In this document: positions 17,683 through 28,357 of the stretch, in pieces
Numbering within the stretch: the stretch's first letter is position 1
Layout of the letters: each line of letters begins with the position of its first letter
Assembly: GCA_026392465.1 (NCBI GenBank)
Contig: JAPLCA010000030.1
Location: forward strand, 186,001-250,000
DNA from: Propionibacteriales bacterium
GTDB lineage: Bacteria > Actinomycetota > Actinomycetes > Propionibacteriales > Nocardioidaceae
Length of the DNA stretch: 64,000 nt
Reading direction: 5' to 3'
The notes under the pieces: generated by a model
Seen by the model: only the letters and a program-made list of their open reading frames with translations
The model's database searches: none
Told to the model about the DNA's origin: nothing
Position numbers and translations under genes: made by a program

Positions 17683-19572
17683 TCAGACGTCCGCGTTGTT
17701 CCCGGTCAGCCGCAGCCAGGCGGCGTGGGTGTCGGCGGCCACGGCGTCCGGTGTCAGCCCGAGCCGCTCCAGGATGACCGGACGCTTCGCGTGGTCGAGG
17801 AACTCCTGGGCCACCCCGTGCACGCGCACCGGAATCTCGCTCTCGACGTCGCGCAGGGCCTGCGTGAACGCCGCTCCGACGCCGCCGGTCCGGCCGTTGT
17901 CCTCGACCGTCACGACGAGGCGGTGCTCGGCGGCGAGCCCGACGACGGCGGGGTCGAAGGGCTTGACCCAGCGCGGGTCGACGACCGTGACCCCCAGCCC
18001 CTGGGCCGACAGCCGCTCCGCCGCGGCGAGGCAGGTGGGCACCATCGAGCCGACCGCCAGCACGAGGACGTCCTGTCGGTCGCCACGCGCGAGCACGTCG
18101 CACGTGCCGACCGTGTCGATCGCCTCGACGTCGGCGGGCACGGCACCCTTCGCGAAGCGGACGACCGTCGGGGCGTCGTCGACGGCGACGGCCTCGCGCA
18201 GCAGCTCGCGCAGACGGGCTCCGTCGCGCGGCGCCGCCAGGCGGAGCCCGGGCACGAGCTGCAGCATCGACATGTCCCACATGCCGTTGTGGCTCGCGCC
18301 GTCGTCGCCGGTGACGCCCGCGCGGTCGAGCACGAAGGTGACGCCGCACCGGTGCAGCGCGACGTCGAGCAGCACCTGGTCGAACGCGCGGTTGAGGAAG
18401 GTCGCGTAGACGGCGACCACGGGGTGCAGCCCCGCCATCGCCATGCCGGCGGCGCTCGTCGCGGCGTGCTGCTCGGCGATGCCGACGTCGAAGACACGGT
18501 CGGGGAACTTGTCGGCGAACGCGTCGAGCCCGACGGGGTAGAGCATCGCCGCGGTGATGCCGACGACGTCGGGGCGCTCGTCGGCGATCCGGACGACCTC
18601 GTCGCGGAACACCGACGTCCACCCGGCCGGCGCGACCGAGACGGCGTCGCCCGTGGTGCGGTCGAACTGCGGAGCCTGGTGCATCTGGTCGTGCTCGTTC
18701 GCGACGGCGATGTCGTAGCCCTGGCCCTTGGTGGTCAGCACGTGCACGAGCACCGGACCGCCGAAGCGCTTCGCGTGCGCCAGGGCGGACTCGACGGCCT
18801 TGCGGTCGTGCCCGTCGACCGGACCGACGTACTTGAGGCCGAGGTCCTCGAACATGCCCTGCGGGGCGAGGACGTCCTTCAGGCCCTTCTTGATGGCGTG
18901 CAGGGCGTCGTAGGCGGCCGGACCGACCGAGCCGCCGCGGTTCAGCCGCTCGCGGATCGCGCCCAGCGCGGGCTCGTAGCGCGGGTTGGTACGGATGTCG
19001 GTGAGCCGGTTGGCGAGGCCGCCGACGGTCGGCTGGTAGGAGCGTCCGTTGTCGTTGACGACGATGACGACCCGCCGGTCCTGCGACGCGGCGATGTTGT
19101 TGATGGCCTCCCAGGCCATGCCGCCCGTCATGGCGCCGTCGCCGATCACCGCGACCACGTGGTCCTCGCGACCCAGCACCTGGTTGGCCCGTGCCATGCC
19201 CTCGGCGTAGGACAGGCTCGTGGACGCGTGGCTGTTCTCGACCCAGTCGTGCTCGGACTCCGCCCGGCTCGGGTAGCCCGAGAGGCCACCCTCCTGGCGC
19301 AGCGTGTCGAACGCGCCGGCCCGGCCCGTGACCATCTTGTGCACGTAGGCCTGGTGTCCCGTGTCCCAGACGATGCGGTCGCGCGGGGAGTCGAAGACGC
19401 GGTGCAGCGCGAGCGTCAGCTCGACGACACCGAGGTTCGGGCCCAGGTGCCCGGCGTGCGCCGCGACGGCGTCGATCGTGCGCTCACGGATCTCGTGGGC
19501 GAGGGTCTCGAGATCGGCGTCGGACATCGCCCGCAGGTCCGCGGGGCCGGTGATCTCGTCGAGCAACGCCAT
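17683..19572 (-). CDS. dxs: 1-deoxy-D-xylulose-5-phosphate synthase
   Basis: 629-residue thiamine-diphosphate enzyme that condenses pyruvate and glyceraldehyde 3-phosphate, the entry step of the MEP isoprenoid pathway. The TPP/Mg motif GDGAMTGG...N is near residue 150, the transketolase pyrimidine-binding domain starts near 320 ('[18 protein letters not shown]' near 360), and the C-terminal domain ends at 629. The ATG is preceded by a weak purine run. It is followed by the PAC2 gene in the same transcript. Nothing unusual in length or motifs. Confidence 0.98.
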   Translation of the reverse strand: MALLDEITGPADLRAMSDADLETLAHEIRERTIDAVAAHAGHLGPNLGVVELTLALHRVFDSPRDRIVWDTGHQAYVHKMVTGRAGAFDTLRQEGGLSGYPSRAESEHDWVENSHASTSLSYAEGMARANQVLGREDHVVAVIGDGAMTGGMAWEAINNIAASQDRRVVIVVNDNGRSYQPTVGGLANRLTDIRTNPRYEPALGAIRERLNRGGSVGPAAYDALHAIKKGLKDVLAPQGMFEDLGLKYVGPVDGHDRKAVESALAHAKRFGGPVLVHVLTTKGQGYDIAVANEHDQMHQAPQFDRTTGDAVSVAPAGWTSVFRDEVVRIADERPDVVGITAAMLYPVGLDAFADKFPDRVFDVGIAEQHAATSAAGMAMAGLHPVVAVYATFLNRAFDQVLLDVALHRCGVTFVLDRAGVTGDDGASHNGMWDMSMLQLVPGLRLAAPRDGARLRELLREAVAVDDAPTVVRFAKGAVPADVEAIDTVGTCDVLARGDRQDVLVLAVGSMVPTCLAAAERLSAQGLGVTVVDPRWVKPFDPAVVGLAAEHRLVVTVEDNGRTGGVGAAFTQALRDVESEIPVRVHGVAQEFLDHAKRPVILERLGLTPDAVAADTHAAWLRLTGNNADV

Positions 19573-19617
19573 TCGGTCAGTCTAGCCAGCGGGCCTCACG
19601 CACGCCCGGCACCACCG

Positions 19618-20121
19618 TCAGGTGCGGTAACGACCGCGCAGGTGCGTCAGCGCGGGTCCGTCGCGCAGGTCCACGTCGTCGACGGTGCCCCGCAGCAGCA
19701 GGCCCCAGCCCTCGTGCGCGGGCTCGACGTCGTCGAGGCTGACCCCGACGCAGGCGACGGCGTCGTCGAGGCGCGGCCCCCAAGGACCGTCGCTCCACGA
19801 CCCGATCGTGAACGGCCCGCCCGGTGCCGGCGCCGTCCCGGCGAACGCGTCGGCGAGGTACCCGTGGTCGGCCCCGAGCACGTTCACGCTCACCCGCGCG
19901 GGGCGCGCGTCCCAGAGGTCGGACTCCTCGTCCACCAGGGCCAGCACCCGGGCGGGATCGCCTGCGGCGAGCAGGAACGACGAGACGGTCAGCCCGACTC
20001 TCCCCCGCCCCTGGCCTGCCGTCCAGACCGTGACGGCCGCCGGCAGCCGCCCGCGCAGGCGTCGCAGCACATCCCGCTCCCCCTCGGGGGGCACGAAGGG
20101 GTGCTCGTCGTGGATCGTCAC
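19618..20121 (-). CDS. Flavin reductase-like (FMN-binding split-barrel) protein
   Basis: 167 residues. The pattern 'PAAVTVWTAG...VGLTVSSFLLAAGDPARVLALVDEES' followed by 'VSVNVLGADHGYLADAFAG' is the flavin-reductase-like split barrel that binds FMN and supplies reduced flavin to a monooxygenase or acts alone. The C-terminal 'DDAVACVGVSLDDVEPAHEGWGLLLRG' fits the family. The neighbours dxs and phoD give no partner. It is shorter and more divergent than typical members, so activity is uncertain. Confidence 0.75.
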   Translation of the reverse strand: MTIHDEHPFVPPEGERDVLRRLRGRLPAAVTVWTAGQGRGRVGLTVSSFLLAAGDPARVLALVDEESDLWDARPARVSVNVLGADHGYLADAFAGTAPAPGGPFTIGSWSDGPWGPRLDDAVACVGVSLDDVEPAHEGWGLLLRGTVDDVDLRDGPALTHLRGRYRT

Positions 20122-20178
20122 GCCGTCAGCCTAGGCAGACCCCGTCCCCGCGGCAGCGTGGCACGCCCGGCGAGAGAC

Positions 20179-21903
20179 TCACCGGGGACGCGCGGTCTCG
20201 TGCTCGATGGTCGCGCGCGTGTCCTCCTCGACCGAGCGGCCCGTCAGCGTCCGCGCGCCCGGGACGCCACGGTCCTGGACGAGGTTCAGGGCCGGCACCC
20301 GGTCCTCGACGACGAACGTGGCCCGGGTGAACGCCTCCGCACCAGGTGTCCGGACCTGCGGCAGGCAGCGGAACTCCGCCGTCAGCTCCTCCGGCGTGAT
20401 GCGCGTGCGGACGTAGCCGCGCAGGTTGTTCTGCAGCCTCAGGTGCGGGTTCCACCGCAGCCACGGGTGCGCGGTCAGGTCGCTGTCGGACCCGTTGCCG
20501 CCGGAGGTGACCGACGAGCACACCAGCTCGGTGCCGACGCTGCGCGACGTCGGGTCGTCGTAGTCGAGCTTCAGCTCCGAGGCCCAGTGCGCGTGCACGT
20601 CGCCGGTGAGCACCACGGGGTTGCGGACCTGCGCGTCGACCCAGCCGCGGGTGATGCGGTCGCGCGACGCCTGGTAGCCGTCCCAGGCGTCCATCGACAC
20701 CGTCTTCACCGGTCCGTCGGTGCTGTCGCGCTGGGCGAAGAACACCTGCTGGCCGATGACGTCCCACCGGGCCCGCGACCGGCGGAAGCCGTCGAGGAGC
20801 CAGCGCTCCTGCGCCGGCCCGACGATGGTGCGGCTCGGGTCGACCGCCGCCGGGCAGTCGGCCTTGTAGCCGTCGCCGCAGCCCTGGTCGTCGCGGAACT
20901 GCCGCGTGTCGAGCATGTGGAACGACGCGAGCGCACCCCAGTGCAGCCGACGGAAGAGCTGCAGGTGGTCGCCCCGTGGGATCGAGGAGCGTCGCAGCGG
21001 CATGTTCTCGTAGTAGGCGCGGAAGGCGGCGGCCCGTCGGGCGGCGAACCCGGGCTTCTCCGACAGGTTCTCGGGCGTGTCGCCGGCCCAGTTGTTGTCG
21101 ACCTCGTGGTCGTCCCAGACGACCAGCCACGGGGCGGCTGCGTGGGCGGCCTGGAGGTCGGCGTCGGCCTTGTACTGGGCGTGCCGCTGGCGGTACGAGG
21201 CGAGGTCGACGGTCTCGGGACCCTCGTGGTCGCGCACGTTCCCGCCGGGTGCCACGTAGTCGCGCGCCGTGTACTCGTAGAGGTAGTCGCCGAGGTGGAG
21301 CACCAGGTCGGGCTGGTCGACGGCGATGTTGCGGTAGGCGCTGAAGAACCCGTGCTCGAGCTGGGCGCACGAGGCGAACGCCATCGTCATCGACGTGGGC
21401 AGGCTGCCCGGCGTGGGCGAGGTGCTCGTGCGGGCGGCCCGCGAGACGTGGCGTCCGGCCCGGAAGCGGTACCAGTACTCCCGGCCGGGCCGCAGCCCGT
21501 CGACCTCGACGTGCACGCTGTGGGCGTGCTGGGGCAGCGCGGTCACCCGCCCGCTGCGCACCACGCGCCGGAACCGGGGGTCGGACGCCACCTGCCAGGT
21601 GAGGGCGACAGGACGGTCGGGCATGCCGCCGTGGCCGTCGGCAGCGGTCGGGTCGAGCGCGAGCCGGGTCCAGAGCACGACCCCGTCGGGCACCGGGTCG
21701 CCGGACGCGACGCCGAGCGTGAAGGGGTCGTGGCGCAGGGTGTCGGCGTGACGACGTCGGTCCGCGGCGGCCCCCGAGGCCGTCGTGGGGACCAGGACGC
21801 CGCCGGCGCCGACCGCCGCCGCGCCGACGGCGCCGCCCACGACGAGTCGTCGGCGCGTGGGGTCGGGGGCGGGCGTGGGGGTGGGTTCGGGCGTGTCAGT
21901 CAT
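20179..21903 (-). CDS. phoD: Tat-exported alkaline phosphatase D
   Basis: 574 residues. A Tat signal (RRRLVVGGAVGAAAVGAGG) follows a Pro/Thr-rich leader. Next come the PhoD N-terminal beta domain (about 55-150) and the metallophosphatase domain with 'LHLGDYLYEYTARDY' and 'VWDDHEVDNNWAG' metal-binding motifs and 'TGDVHAHWASEL' near residue 440. It hydrolyses phosphate mono- and diesters outside the cell, using Fe/Ca in characterised members. I start at the ATG at 21903, just before the signal; the open frame extends further upstream without homology. It is divergent from the xylose genes. Confidence 0.93.
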   Translation of the reverse strand: MTDTPEPTPTPAPDPTRRRLVVGGAVGAAAVGAGGVLVPTTASGAAADRRRHADTLRHDPFTLGVASGDPVPDGVVLWTRLALDPTAADGHGGMPDRPVALTWQVASDPRFRRVVRSGRVTALPQHAHSVHVEVDGLRPGREYWYRFRAGRHVSRAARTSTSPTPGSLPTSMTMAFASCAQLEHGFFSAYRNIAVDQPDLVLHLGDYLYEYTARDYVAPGGNVRDHEGPETVDLASYRQRHAQYKADADLQAAHAAAPWLVVWDDHEVDNNWAGDTPENLSEKPGFAARRAAAFRAYYENMPLRRSSIPRGDHLQLFRRLHWGALASFHMLDTRQFRDDQGCGDGYKADCPAAVDPSRTIVGPAQERWLLDGFRRSRARWDVIGQQVFFAQRDSTDGPVKTVSMDAWDGYQASRDRITRGWVDAQVRNPVVLTGDVHAHWASELKLDYDDPTSRSVGTELVCSSVTSGGNGSDSDLTAHPWLRWNPHLRLQNNLRGYVRTRITPEELTAEFRCLPQVRTPGAEAFTRATFVVEDRVPALNLVQDRGVPGARTLTGRSVEEDTRATIEHETARPR

Positions 21904-22012
21904 GGCCCCAGCCGACCGGTCGCGGGTGAACGCACGGCGACGCACGTGGGAGCGCCCGCGGAACGACCCCAGCCGGCCCGGCGCGTGAGACACGTCACGC
22001 TGGACGCTTGAC

Positions 22013-22033
22013 TTCGTTCGGACCCTGAACGAA
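22013..22033. promoter_or_regulatory. Probable xylose-repressor operator before xylB
   Basis: A perfect inverted repeat TTCGTTC-N7-GAACGAA ends 9 bases before the xylB ATG, so a bound repressor would block transcription or initiation. The shape resembles ROK/XylR operators (two TTnGTT half-sites), and a ROK regulator is encoded in the same operon. Assignment of the regulator is inference. Confidence 0.65.
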
Positions 22034-22042
22034 TATGGGTCC

Positions 22043-23428
22043 ATGCCCCTCGTCCTCGGCGTCGACTCCTCGACGCAGTCCACGAAGGCCGTCCTCGTCG
22101 ACGCGGACGACGGCACGGTCGTCGCGTCGCGCACGGCCCCGCACCCCGACGGCACCAGCGTCGACCCGCGCGCCTGGCTCGACGCGTTCGACGCCGCGGC
22201 CGGTCCCCTGCTCCCCCGCGCCGCCGCCGTGGCCGTCGGGGGCCAGCAGCACGGCATGGTGGCGCTGGACGCCGACGACGCGCCCGTGCACGACGCGCTC
22301 CTGTGGAACGACACCCGCTCCGCCGCGGCCGCCGCGACGCTGGTCGAGGAGCTGGGCGGACCGGCCGCCTGCGCCGAGGCCGTGGGCAGCGTGCTCGTGG
22401 CCTCCTTCACCGTCACGAAGCTGCGCTGGCTGCGCGACCACGAGCCCGACGCCGCGCGGCGCACCACGCGCGTCCTGCTGCCCCACGACTACCTGTCGTG
22501 GCACGCCGGCGGACGTCGCTCCGCCCCCGCCACGGACCGCGGCGACGCCTCGGGCACCGGCTACTACTCCCCCGCGGACGGGACCTACCGCGAGGACGTC
22601 CTCGAGCGGGCCCTCGGGCACCGGGCCGGACTGCCGCACGTCGCGGGCCCGAGCGAGCAGGTCGGCACCACCGAGCACGGCGCCGTCGTGGCGCCCGGGA
22701 CGGGCGACAACATGGCCGCCGCCCTCGGGCTCGGGCTCGGACCGGGCGACGTGTCGCTCTCGATCGGGACGTCCGGCGTGGCCGCGGCGGTCAGCGACTC
22801 CCCCGTCGTCGACCGCACCGGCGTCGTGACCGGCTTCGCCGACGCGACCGGGCGCTACCTGCCCATGGCCACGACGTTGAACGCCGCCCGCATCCTCGAC
22901 CTGCACGCACGTCTGCTGGGCGTCGACCACGACGGTCTCGCCGCCCTGGCCCTGGAGTCCGTGCCCGGCGCCCACGGCCTCACCGTCAGCCCGTACTACG
23001 ACGGCGAGCGCACCCCGAACCGGCCCGACGCCAGCGGCACCTGGGCAGGTCTCACCACGGCGACCAGCCGCGCGGACGTCGCGCGTGCCGCCGTCGAGGC
23101 GCTGCTCTGCTCGCTCGCCGACGCGCTCGACGCCGTGGCCCAGGGGCTCACCGCCGTCGACCGCGTGCTCCTCATCGGCGGCGGCGCCAAGAGCTCGGCC
23201 GTGCAGGCACTCGCGCCGGCCGTGCTGGGACGCGACGTCGTGCTGCCGGCCTCCGCCGAGTACGTCGCACTCGGCGCCGCCCGCCAGGCCGCGTGGACCC
23301 TGGCCGGCTCGGCCGAGCCGCCCGCGTGGCCGCTCGCCGGCACCCGGGTGCTGCGCGCCGACCCGACGCCCGCCGTCCGCGACGCGTACGCGGCCCTGCG
23401 CGACCGCGCCAACGCCCTCACCCCCTGA
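22043..23428 (+). CDS. xylB: Xylulokinase
   Basis: 461-residue FGGY-family kinase that phosphorylates D-xylulose to D-xylulose 5-phosphate for the pentose phosphate pathway. N-terminal phosphate loop '[15 protein letters not shown]', the substrate motif 'GGQQHGMV' near residue 73, the second phosphate motif '[11 protein letters not shown]' near 240 and '[15 protein letters not shown]' near 318 are all present. It is slightly shorter than E. coli XylB but complete. It is the first gene of xylB-xylA-ROK, with xylA starting 64 bases later. It starts 9 bases after the operator, and the ribosome binding site is weak. Confidence 0.95.
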   Translation: MPLVLGVDSSTQSTKAVLVDADDGTVVASRTAPHPDGTSVDPRAWLDAFDAAAGPLLPRAAAVAVGGQQHGMVALDADDAPVHDALLWNDTRSAAAAATLVEELGGPAACAEAVGSVLVASFTVTKLRWLRDHEPDAARRTTRVLLPHDYLSWHAGGRRSAPATDRGDASGTGYYSPADGTYREDVLERALGHRAGLPHVAGPSEQVGTTEHGAVVAPGTGDNMAAALGLGLGPGDVSLSIGTSGVAAAVSDSPVVDRTGVVTGFADATGRYLPMATTLNAARILDLHARLLGVDHDGLAALALESVPGAHGLTVSPYYDGERTPNRPDASGTWAGLTTATSRADVARAAVEALLCSLADALDAVAQGLTAVDRVLLIGGGAKSSAVQALAPAVLGRDVVLPASAEYVALGAARQAAWTLAGSAEPPAWPLAGTRVLRADPTPAVRDAYAALRDRANALTP

Positions 23429-23492
23429 CCCGTCCCCGCCAGCACCACCGACCACCTGCCCACACCCCGCACCACCCACCGAGAGGCGCACC

Positions 23493-24653
23493 ATGTCCGT
23501 CCCCACCCCGACCCCCGCCGACAAGTTCTCCTTCGGCATCTGGACCGTCCAGTACGCCGGCCGCGACCCGTTCGGCGACCCGACGCGCGCGCCGATGGAC
23601 CCCGTGCACGCGCTCGAGAAGCTCGCCGAGCTCGGCGCCTACGGCGTCAACTTCCACGACGACGACGTCGTGCCCTTCGGCTCCTCCACGAGCGAGCGCG
23701 ACGCCATCCTCGACCGGTTCCGCCAGGGCCTCGCCGACACCGGCCTGGCCGTCACGACCGCCACCACCAACCTCTTCGGCCACCCCGTCTTCAAGGACGG
23801 CGGCTTCACGTCGAACGACCGCGCCGTGCGCCGCTTCGCGCTGCGCAAGGTGATGCGCAACATCGACCTCGCCGCCGAGCTCGGCGCGCAGGTCTACGTC
23901 TGCTGGGGCGGTCGCGAGGGCGCCGAGAGCGGCGCGGCGAAGGACGTGCAGGCCGCGCTGTCGCGCTACCAGGAGGGCTTCGACCTCCTGGGCCAGTACG
24001 TCGTGGACCAGGGCTACGACCTGCGCTTCGCGATCGAGCCCAAGCCGAACGAGCCCCGTGGCGACATCCTGCTCCCCACCATCGGCCACGCCCTCGCCTT
24101 CATCGACAGTCTCGAGCGTCCGGAGCTGGTCGGCGTGAACCCCGAGATCGGGCACGAGGAGATGGCCGGCCTGAACGCCGCCCACGGCTACGCGCAGGCG
24201 CTGTGGCACGGCAAGCTCTTCCACATCGACCTCAACGGCCAGACCGGGCCGCGCTACGACCAGGACTTCCGCTTCGGCGCCGGCAACGCCCGCGGCGCGT
24301 TCTGGGTCGTCGACACGCTGCTGCAGGGCGGCTACGACGGACCGGTGCACTTCGACTTCAAGACGCCGCGCACCGAGGACGAGGACGGCGTGTGGACGGC
24401 CGCGGCCGCGTGCATGACGAACTACCTGGTGCTGCGCGACAAGGCACTCGCCTTCCGCGCCGACCCCGACGTGCAGGAGGCGCTCGCCGCGTCGCGCGTG
24501 GGTGAGCTGGCCACGCCGACCCTCGCCGAGGGCGAGACCTGGCAGGACCTGCAGGCCGCGCCGGAGGAGGATCCCGAGACCCTCGGGGCCCGCGGCATGG
24601 CCTTCGAGCGCCTCGACCAGCTCGCGCTCGAGCACCTCTACGGGGTGCGCTGA
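23493..24653 (+). CDS. xylA: Xylose isomerase
   Basis: 386-residue TIM-barrel enzyme converting D-xylose to D-xylulose (also D-glucose to D-fructose). The catalytic His is H55 in '[11 protein letters not shown]', and the metal-binding Glu/Lys segment is '[11 protein letters not shown]' near residue 180. '[19 protein letters not shown]' with further metal ligands is near 250, and '[14 protein letters not shown]' near 290. Length and motifs match the Actinobacterial (class I) enzymes. GAGAGG lies 7 bases before the ATG. It sits 2 bases upstream of the ROK regulator gene, so the three genes form one unit. Confidence 0.97.
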   Translation: MSVPTPTPADKFSFGIWTVQYAGRDPFGDPTRAPMDPVHALEKLAELGAYGVNFHDDDVVPFGSSTSERDAILDRFRQGLADTGLAVTTATTNLFGHPVFKDGGFTSNDRAVRRFALRKVMRNIDLAAELGAQVYVCWGGREGAESGAAKDVQAALSRYQEGFDLLGQYVVDQGYDLRFAIEPKPNEPRGDILLPTIGHALAFIDSLERPELVGVNPEIGHEEMAGLNAAHGYAQALWHGKLFHIDLNGQTGPRYDQDFRFGAGNARGAFWVVDTLLQGGYDGPVHFDFKTPRTEDEDGVWTAAAACMTNYLVLRDKALAFRADPDVQEALAASRVGELATPTLAEGETWQDLQAAPEEDPETLGARGMAFERLDQLALEHLYGVR

Positions 24654-24655
24654 GC

Positions 24656-25804
24656 ATGCCCCCCGCCGCCCCCGACCAGCTGCGTCGCGCCAACACGGCC
24701 CTCGTGCTGCGTACGCTGCGTGACCAGGGCCCTGGCAGCCGGTCGGCGCTCGCACGTCGCACCGGGCTGGCCAAGGCCACGGTGGGGGCGATCGTGGGCG
24801 AGCTCGCCGAGCACGCCGTCGTCGTCGAGGGCGAGGCCTCCTCGCAGGGCCGGGGTCGACCGTCGACCCCGGTCGGGCTGGTCGCCGGCAGCGTGCTGGG
24901 CCTCGGGCTGGAGGTGAACGTCGACTACGTGGCGGCGGCGCTCGTCGACCTCGCCGGGTCGCACGTGCTCACCACGACGCGCGAGGTGCCGCAGGGCGAC
25001 GACGCGCTCGACGTGCTGGAGGGTCTCGCGCTGGAAGTCCGGCGCGAGGCCCCCGGTCGCATCGTCGGTGCACACCTCGCCGTCCCCGGCCTCGTCGAGC
25101 GCGACCACGCGACCGTCCGGCTCGCGCCCAACCTGGGCTGGACGGACACCCGGCCCGGCGACCGGCTCGCCGACGCGCTCGGCCTGCCCGTGCAGGTCGA
25201 CAACGACGCCAACCTCGCCGCGGTCGCCGAGGCCACCCACGGCGCGGCGCGTGGCACGGCGTCGTCGCTGTACATCACCGGAACCGTCGGCATCGGCGGC
25301 GGCATCGTGCAGGACGGGCGGCTCGTCCGCGGCTCCGGGTTCGCCGGCGAGGTCGGGCACATGCCGGTCGGCCAGCCGGACCGGCGGTGCGCGTGCGGCC
25401 GGCTCGGCTGCTGGGAGGCGACCGTCGGTCTGCGGCCGACGTTGGCCGCCGTCGACGTGACCGGCGAGGGCACGCCCATGGAACGCGCCACGCAGGTCGC
25501 CGACCGCGCGTCGACCGACCCCGCCGCCGCCGACGTCCTCAGGTCGCTGGCCACCGACCTCGGCCGCGGCCTGGCCGCCCTGTGCACGGTGCTCGACCCG
25601 GAGACCGTGGTGCTGGGCGGCTACTTCCAGCCGCTGGCGCCGTGGATCCTCGACGACGCCGAGGCCACGCTCGCCGACCGGCTGCCGTCGGCGGACGCGC
25701 ACCGACCCACGCTCCGCGTCGGCGAGCTCGGCATCGAGGCCGCCGCCCTGGGCGCGGCGGAGCAGGCGCTGGCCGACGTGCTCAGCGGCGTCGCCGCGCT
25801 CTGA
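24656..25804 (+). CDS. ROK-family transcriptional regulator (probable xylose repressor)
   Basis: 382 residues. An N-terminal winged helix (about 8-60, 'RSALARRTGLAKATVGAIVGELAEH') is followed by a ROK sugar-kinase-like domain with the zinc signature 'CACGRLGCWE' near residue 243 and the sugar-binding 'DNDANLAAVAEA' near 182. Starting 2 bases after xylA, it is the natural candidate for XylR, releasing the TTCGTTC/GAACGAA operator when xylose binds. A second ROK gene lies tail to tail with it. Which of the two senses xylose is not decided by sequence. Confidence 0.9.
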   Translation: MPPAAPDQLRRANTALVLRTLRDQGPGSRSALARRTGLAKATVGAIVGELAEHAVVVEGEASSQGRGRPSTPVGLVAGSVLGLGLEVNVDYVAAALVDLAGSHVLTTTREVPQGDDALDVLEGLALEVRREAPGRIVGAHLAVPGLVERDHATVRLAPNLGWTDTRPGDRLADALGLPVQVDNDANLAAVAEATHGAARGTASSLYITGTVGIGGGIVQDGRLVRGSGFAGEVGHMPVGQPDRRCACGRLGCWEATVGLRPTLAAVDVTGEGTPMERATQVADRASTDPAAADVLRSLATDLGRGLAALCTVLDPETVVLGGYFQPLAPWILDDAEATLADRLPSADAHRPTLRVGELGIEAAALGAAEQALADVLSGVAAL

Positions 25805-25816
25805 ACGCTCGCGGGC

Positions 25817-27046
25817 TCAGGCGACGACGAGCGCCGACTCGACGTCGAGCTGGGCCTGCGCCAGGCAGCTGACCGGGTCGGCGAGCAGGCGGCCGAAGGC
25901 CGTCTCGGCCGCACCGAGCAGCACCGCGTCGGGGCCGAGACCGGGCAGCGCGACCCGCACGAGCTCCTGCGGAGCGACGAGCGCGGCGTCGCGGAGGGTC
26001 TGGTCGACCTCCTCGCGCACGAGCGGGTAGAGCGAGCGGAGGAACCCACCGAGCACGATGACCTGCGGGTTGAGCAGGTTGACGACGTTCGCGAGGCCGC
26101 GGCCCAGGAGCCGCCCCACCTCGCGCAGGTCCTCGTCGGCGGTCGTGAGGCCGTCGAGCACATCGTCGAGCGACGCGACCCGGTCCGCCGGGCACCCGAT
26201 GGCCTCCGCGATGGCGTGCGCACCGACCTGCGTCTCCCAGCATCCGCGGTTGCCGCAGTGGCACTCGCGACCCTGCGGGTCGATCGACAGGTGCCCGATC
26301 TCCCCCGCGTACCCGCCTGCGCCGACGAGCCGGTGCCCGCCCACGATCACACCGGCTCCGACGCCGACCTCGCCCGAGAGGTACACGAGGTCGGCCACGT
26401 CGACGCCGGCACCACGAAGATGCTCCGAGAGCGCGCCGAGGTCGGCGTCGTTGCCCACCTCGACCGGAGCGATCCGGCCGAGGCGCTCCGACAGGATCGC
26501 GCTGAACGGCACGTCGACCCAGCCGAGGTTGGGGGCGAGGCGCACCAGGCCGTCCGACCGGCGCACCACGCCGGGGACGGCCATGCCGACGCCGACGAGC
26601 GCGCTGCTCGGGGCGGCGTCGCGCACCACGAGGCGCAGCATCGCGTGGATGGCGTCGGCGACCGCGTACGGGTCGCGCGAGGCCGGGATCGGGCCGGTGG
26701 CCCGGGCGAGCACGGTGCCGCCCAGGCCGACACGTGCCACGGCCAGGCCGTCGACCCGCACGTCGACGGCCAGCACGTGGGCACCGTCCGGCGTCGGGAC
26801 GACGTCGGGCGAGGGGCGGCCGGCGCCGTTGCGCACGGCCGCCGACCGCACCTGCTCGGCCAGGCCGATGGACTCCAGCTCGCTCACGAGCCCCGCGATC
26901 GTGCTGCGGTTCAGGCCCATGTGCGTGGTGAGGTCCGCGCGGGACACCCGACCCCGCAGGTGCACCTGCCCGAGCAGCGTGCCCAGGTTGTGCCGTCTCA
27001 CGGCCTCCTGGTTGGTACCCGCCCCCCCGCGGGCCCGCGTCTGCAT
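25817..27046 (-). CDS. ROK-family transcriptional regulator of the sugar ABC transporter operon
   Basis: 409 residues. The N-terminal winged helix (about 14-70, 'SRADLTTHMGLNRSTIAGLVSELES') is followed by a ROK domain with sugar/His/Glu motif 'GHLSIDPQGRECHCGNRGCWE' containing the zinc cysteines near residue 260. It is the last gene of the xylF-like to permease transcript, 8 bases after the permease. It probably autoregulates that operon. It is clearly homologous to, but only moderately similar to, the convergent ROK protein, so this is a paired rather than recently duplicated system. Confidence 0.9.
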   Translation of the reverse strand: MQTRARGGAGTNQEAVRRHNLGTLLGQVHLRGRVSRADLTTHMGLNRSTIAGLVSELESIGLAEQVRSAAVRNGAGRPSPDVVPTPDGAHVLAVDVRVDGLAVARVGLGGTVLARATGPIPASRDPYAVADAIHAMLRLVVRDAAPSSALVGVGMAVPGVVRRSDGLVRLAPNLGWVDVPFSAILSERLGRIAPVEVGNDADLGALSEHLRGAGVDVADLVYLSGEVGVGAGVIVGGHRLVGAGGYAGEIGHLSIDPQGRECHCGNRGCWETQVGAHAIAEAIGCPADRVASLDDVLDGLTTADEDLREVGRLLGRGLANVVNLLNPQVIVLGGFLRSLYPLVREEVDQTLRDAALVAPQELVRVALPGLGPDAVLLGAAETAFGRLLADPVSCLAQAQLDVESALVVA

Positions 27047-27053
27047 GGTCGGC

Positions 27054-28349
27054 TCAGCTCACGCCCGACGCCGAGCGGCGTCGGCGCGACAGGGCGTCGA
27101 CGCTGGCGGCGAGCAGCAGCACGCCTCCCGTGACGACGTAGTTGATCCAGCTGGCCTGGTTGAGCAGGCCGAGACCGTTGGCGATCGTCGCGATCACGAC
27201 ACCGCCGATGACGCCGTCGCGCGCCTTGCCCTTGCCGCCGAAGAGGCTGGTGCCGCCGATGACCGCGGCGCCGACCGCGTACAGCAGCGTGTTGCCGCCA
27301 CCGGAGGAGGGCGAGACCTTGCCCGCGTACGACGCGGCGATGATGCCGCTGATCGCCGCCGTGGAGGTGCAGATGACGAACACGGAGATGCGGATGCGGT
27401 CGACGTTGATGCCGGCGCGTCGTGCGGCCTCGCGGTTGCCACCGACGGCGTACACGTGGCGTCCGTAGCGCGTGCGGCTGAGCAGGAAGGTGAAGAGCAC
27501 CAGCAGCGCGCCCACCACGAGCAGCACGTACGGCACGCCCTGGATCGGGAAGTTCGGGTTCCGGCTGCGGTCGACGTTGAGCAGGGCCGTGAGGCCCAGG
27601 ACGACGACGGCCAGGCCGGCGATCTTGACGACGATCAGGCTGAGCGGCTGGTGCGCGAGCCCGCGCCGGACCTGGGCGCGGTGGCGCAGCAGCGCGAGGG
27701 CCGCGAACAGGACGACCACGGCGACCGCGACGATCCAGCCGACGGTGACGGGCACGTTCTTGATGGTGATGCCGCGCAGGACCGGGTCGGCCACGCGGAC
27801 CGAGCCGCCCTGGCCGATCATCTTGAGCAGCACGCCCTGCAGGGCCAGGAAGAAGGCCAGCGTGACGACGAAGCTGGGGATGCCGAGCTTGGCGACCAGC
27901 GCGCCGATGAACGCGCCGAGCACCATGCCGACGACGAGCGCGCCGACCACGGCGACGTACCAGGGCAGCCCGTGGTCGTCGATGGCGAGCGCCGCGACCG
28001 CGGCGCCGACCGCCCCCGCGACACCCGCGGACAGGTCGATGTCGCCGAGCAGCAGCACCGGGATGAGAGCCATGGCCAGCACGCAGATCGCGCCGGCCTG
28101 CGTGATGAGGTTCGCGATGTTCAGCGCGGTGAGGAACGTGTCGCTGAGCGAGCCGAAGACGACGAAGAGGACGACGAGGCCCAGCGTCGCGGGCAGGGCG
28201 CCCATGTCGCCGCCGCGCAGGCGGTTGAGGTAGGCCTGCCAGGCCTCGCCGAGCGTCGTCGTCTGGCGCGCGTCGATCGCGAAGTCGGAGTCGGCGAGTC
28301 CGCTGCCGACGTTCTGGGCGGGCTGGGTGCCCGTGGATGACGTGGTCAT
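27054..28349 (-). CDS. Sugar ABC transporter permease (XylH-like)
   Basis: 431 residues with 10 or more hydrophobic helices of the BPD_transp_2 family used by ribose, xylose and galactose importers. Family features are 'GDIDLSAGVAGAVGA' near residue 110, 'RYGRHVYAVGGNREAARRAGI' near 320 and 'VIGGTSLFGGKGKARDGVIGG' near 370, the latter forming the coupling-helix region to the ATPase. A 45-residue soluble N-terminus precedes the first helix. It lies between the ATPase gene (8 bases) and the ROK gene. Substrate is inferred as xylose from the flanking xylAB genes. Confidence 0.92.
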   Translation of the reverse strand: MTTSSTGTQPAQNVGSGLADSDFAIDARQTTTLGEAWQAYLNRLRGGDMGALPATLGLVVLFVVFGSLSDTFLTALNIANLITQAGAICVLAMALIPVLLLGDIDLSAGVAGAVGAAVAALAIDDHGLPWYVAVVGALVVGMVLGAFIGALVAKLGIPSFVVTLAFFLALQGVLLKMIGQGGSVRVADPVLRGITIKNVPVTVGWIVAVAVVVLFAALALLRHRAQVRRGLAHQPLSLIVVKIAGLAVVVLGLTALLNVDRSRNPNFPIQGVPYVLLVVGALLVLFTFLLSRTRYGRHVYAVGGNREAARRAGINVDRIRISVFVICTSTAAISGIIAASYAGKVSPSSGGGNTLLYAVGAAVIGGTSLFGGKGKARDGVIGGVVIATIANGLGLLNQASWINYVVTGGVLLLAASVDALSRRRRSASGVS

Positions 28350-28357
28350 GGTGCCTC

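Noticed and set aside
17554-22011. Very long open frame (about 1485 codons) on the plus strand
   Set aside because: It is the antisense shadow of dxs, the flavin-reductase-like gene and phoD; amino-acid composition (Arg/Gly/Pro/His-rich) is that of GC-rich antisense reading.
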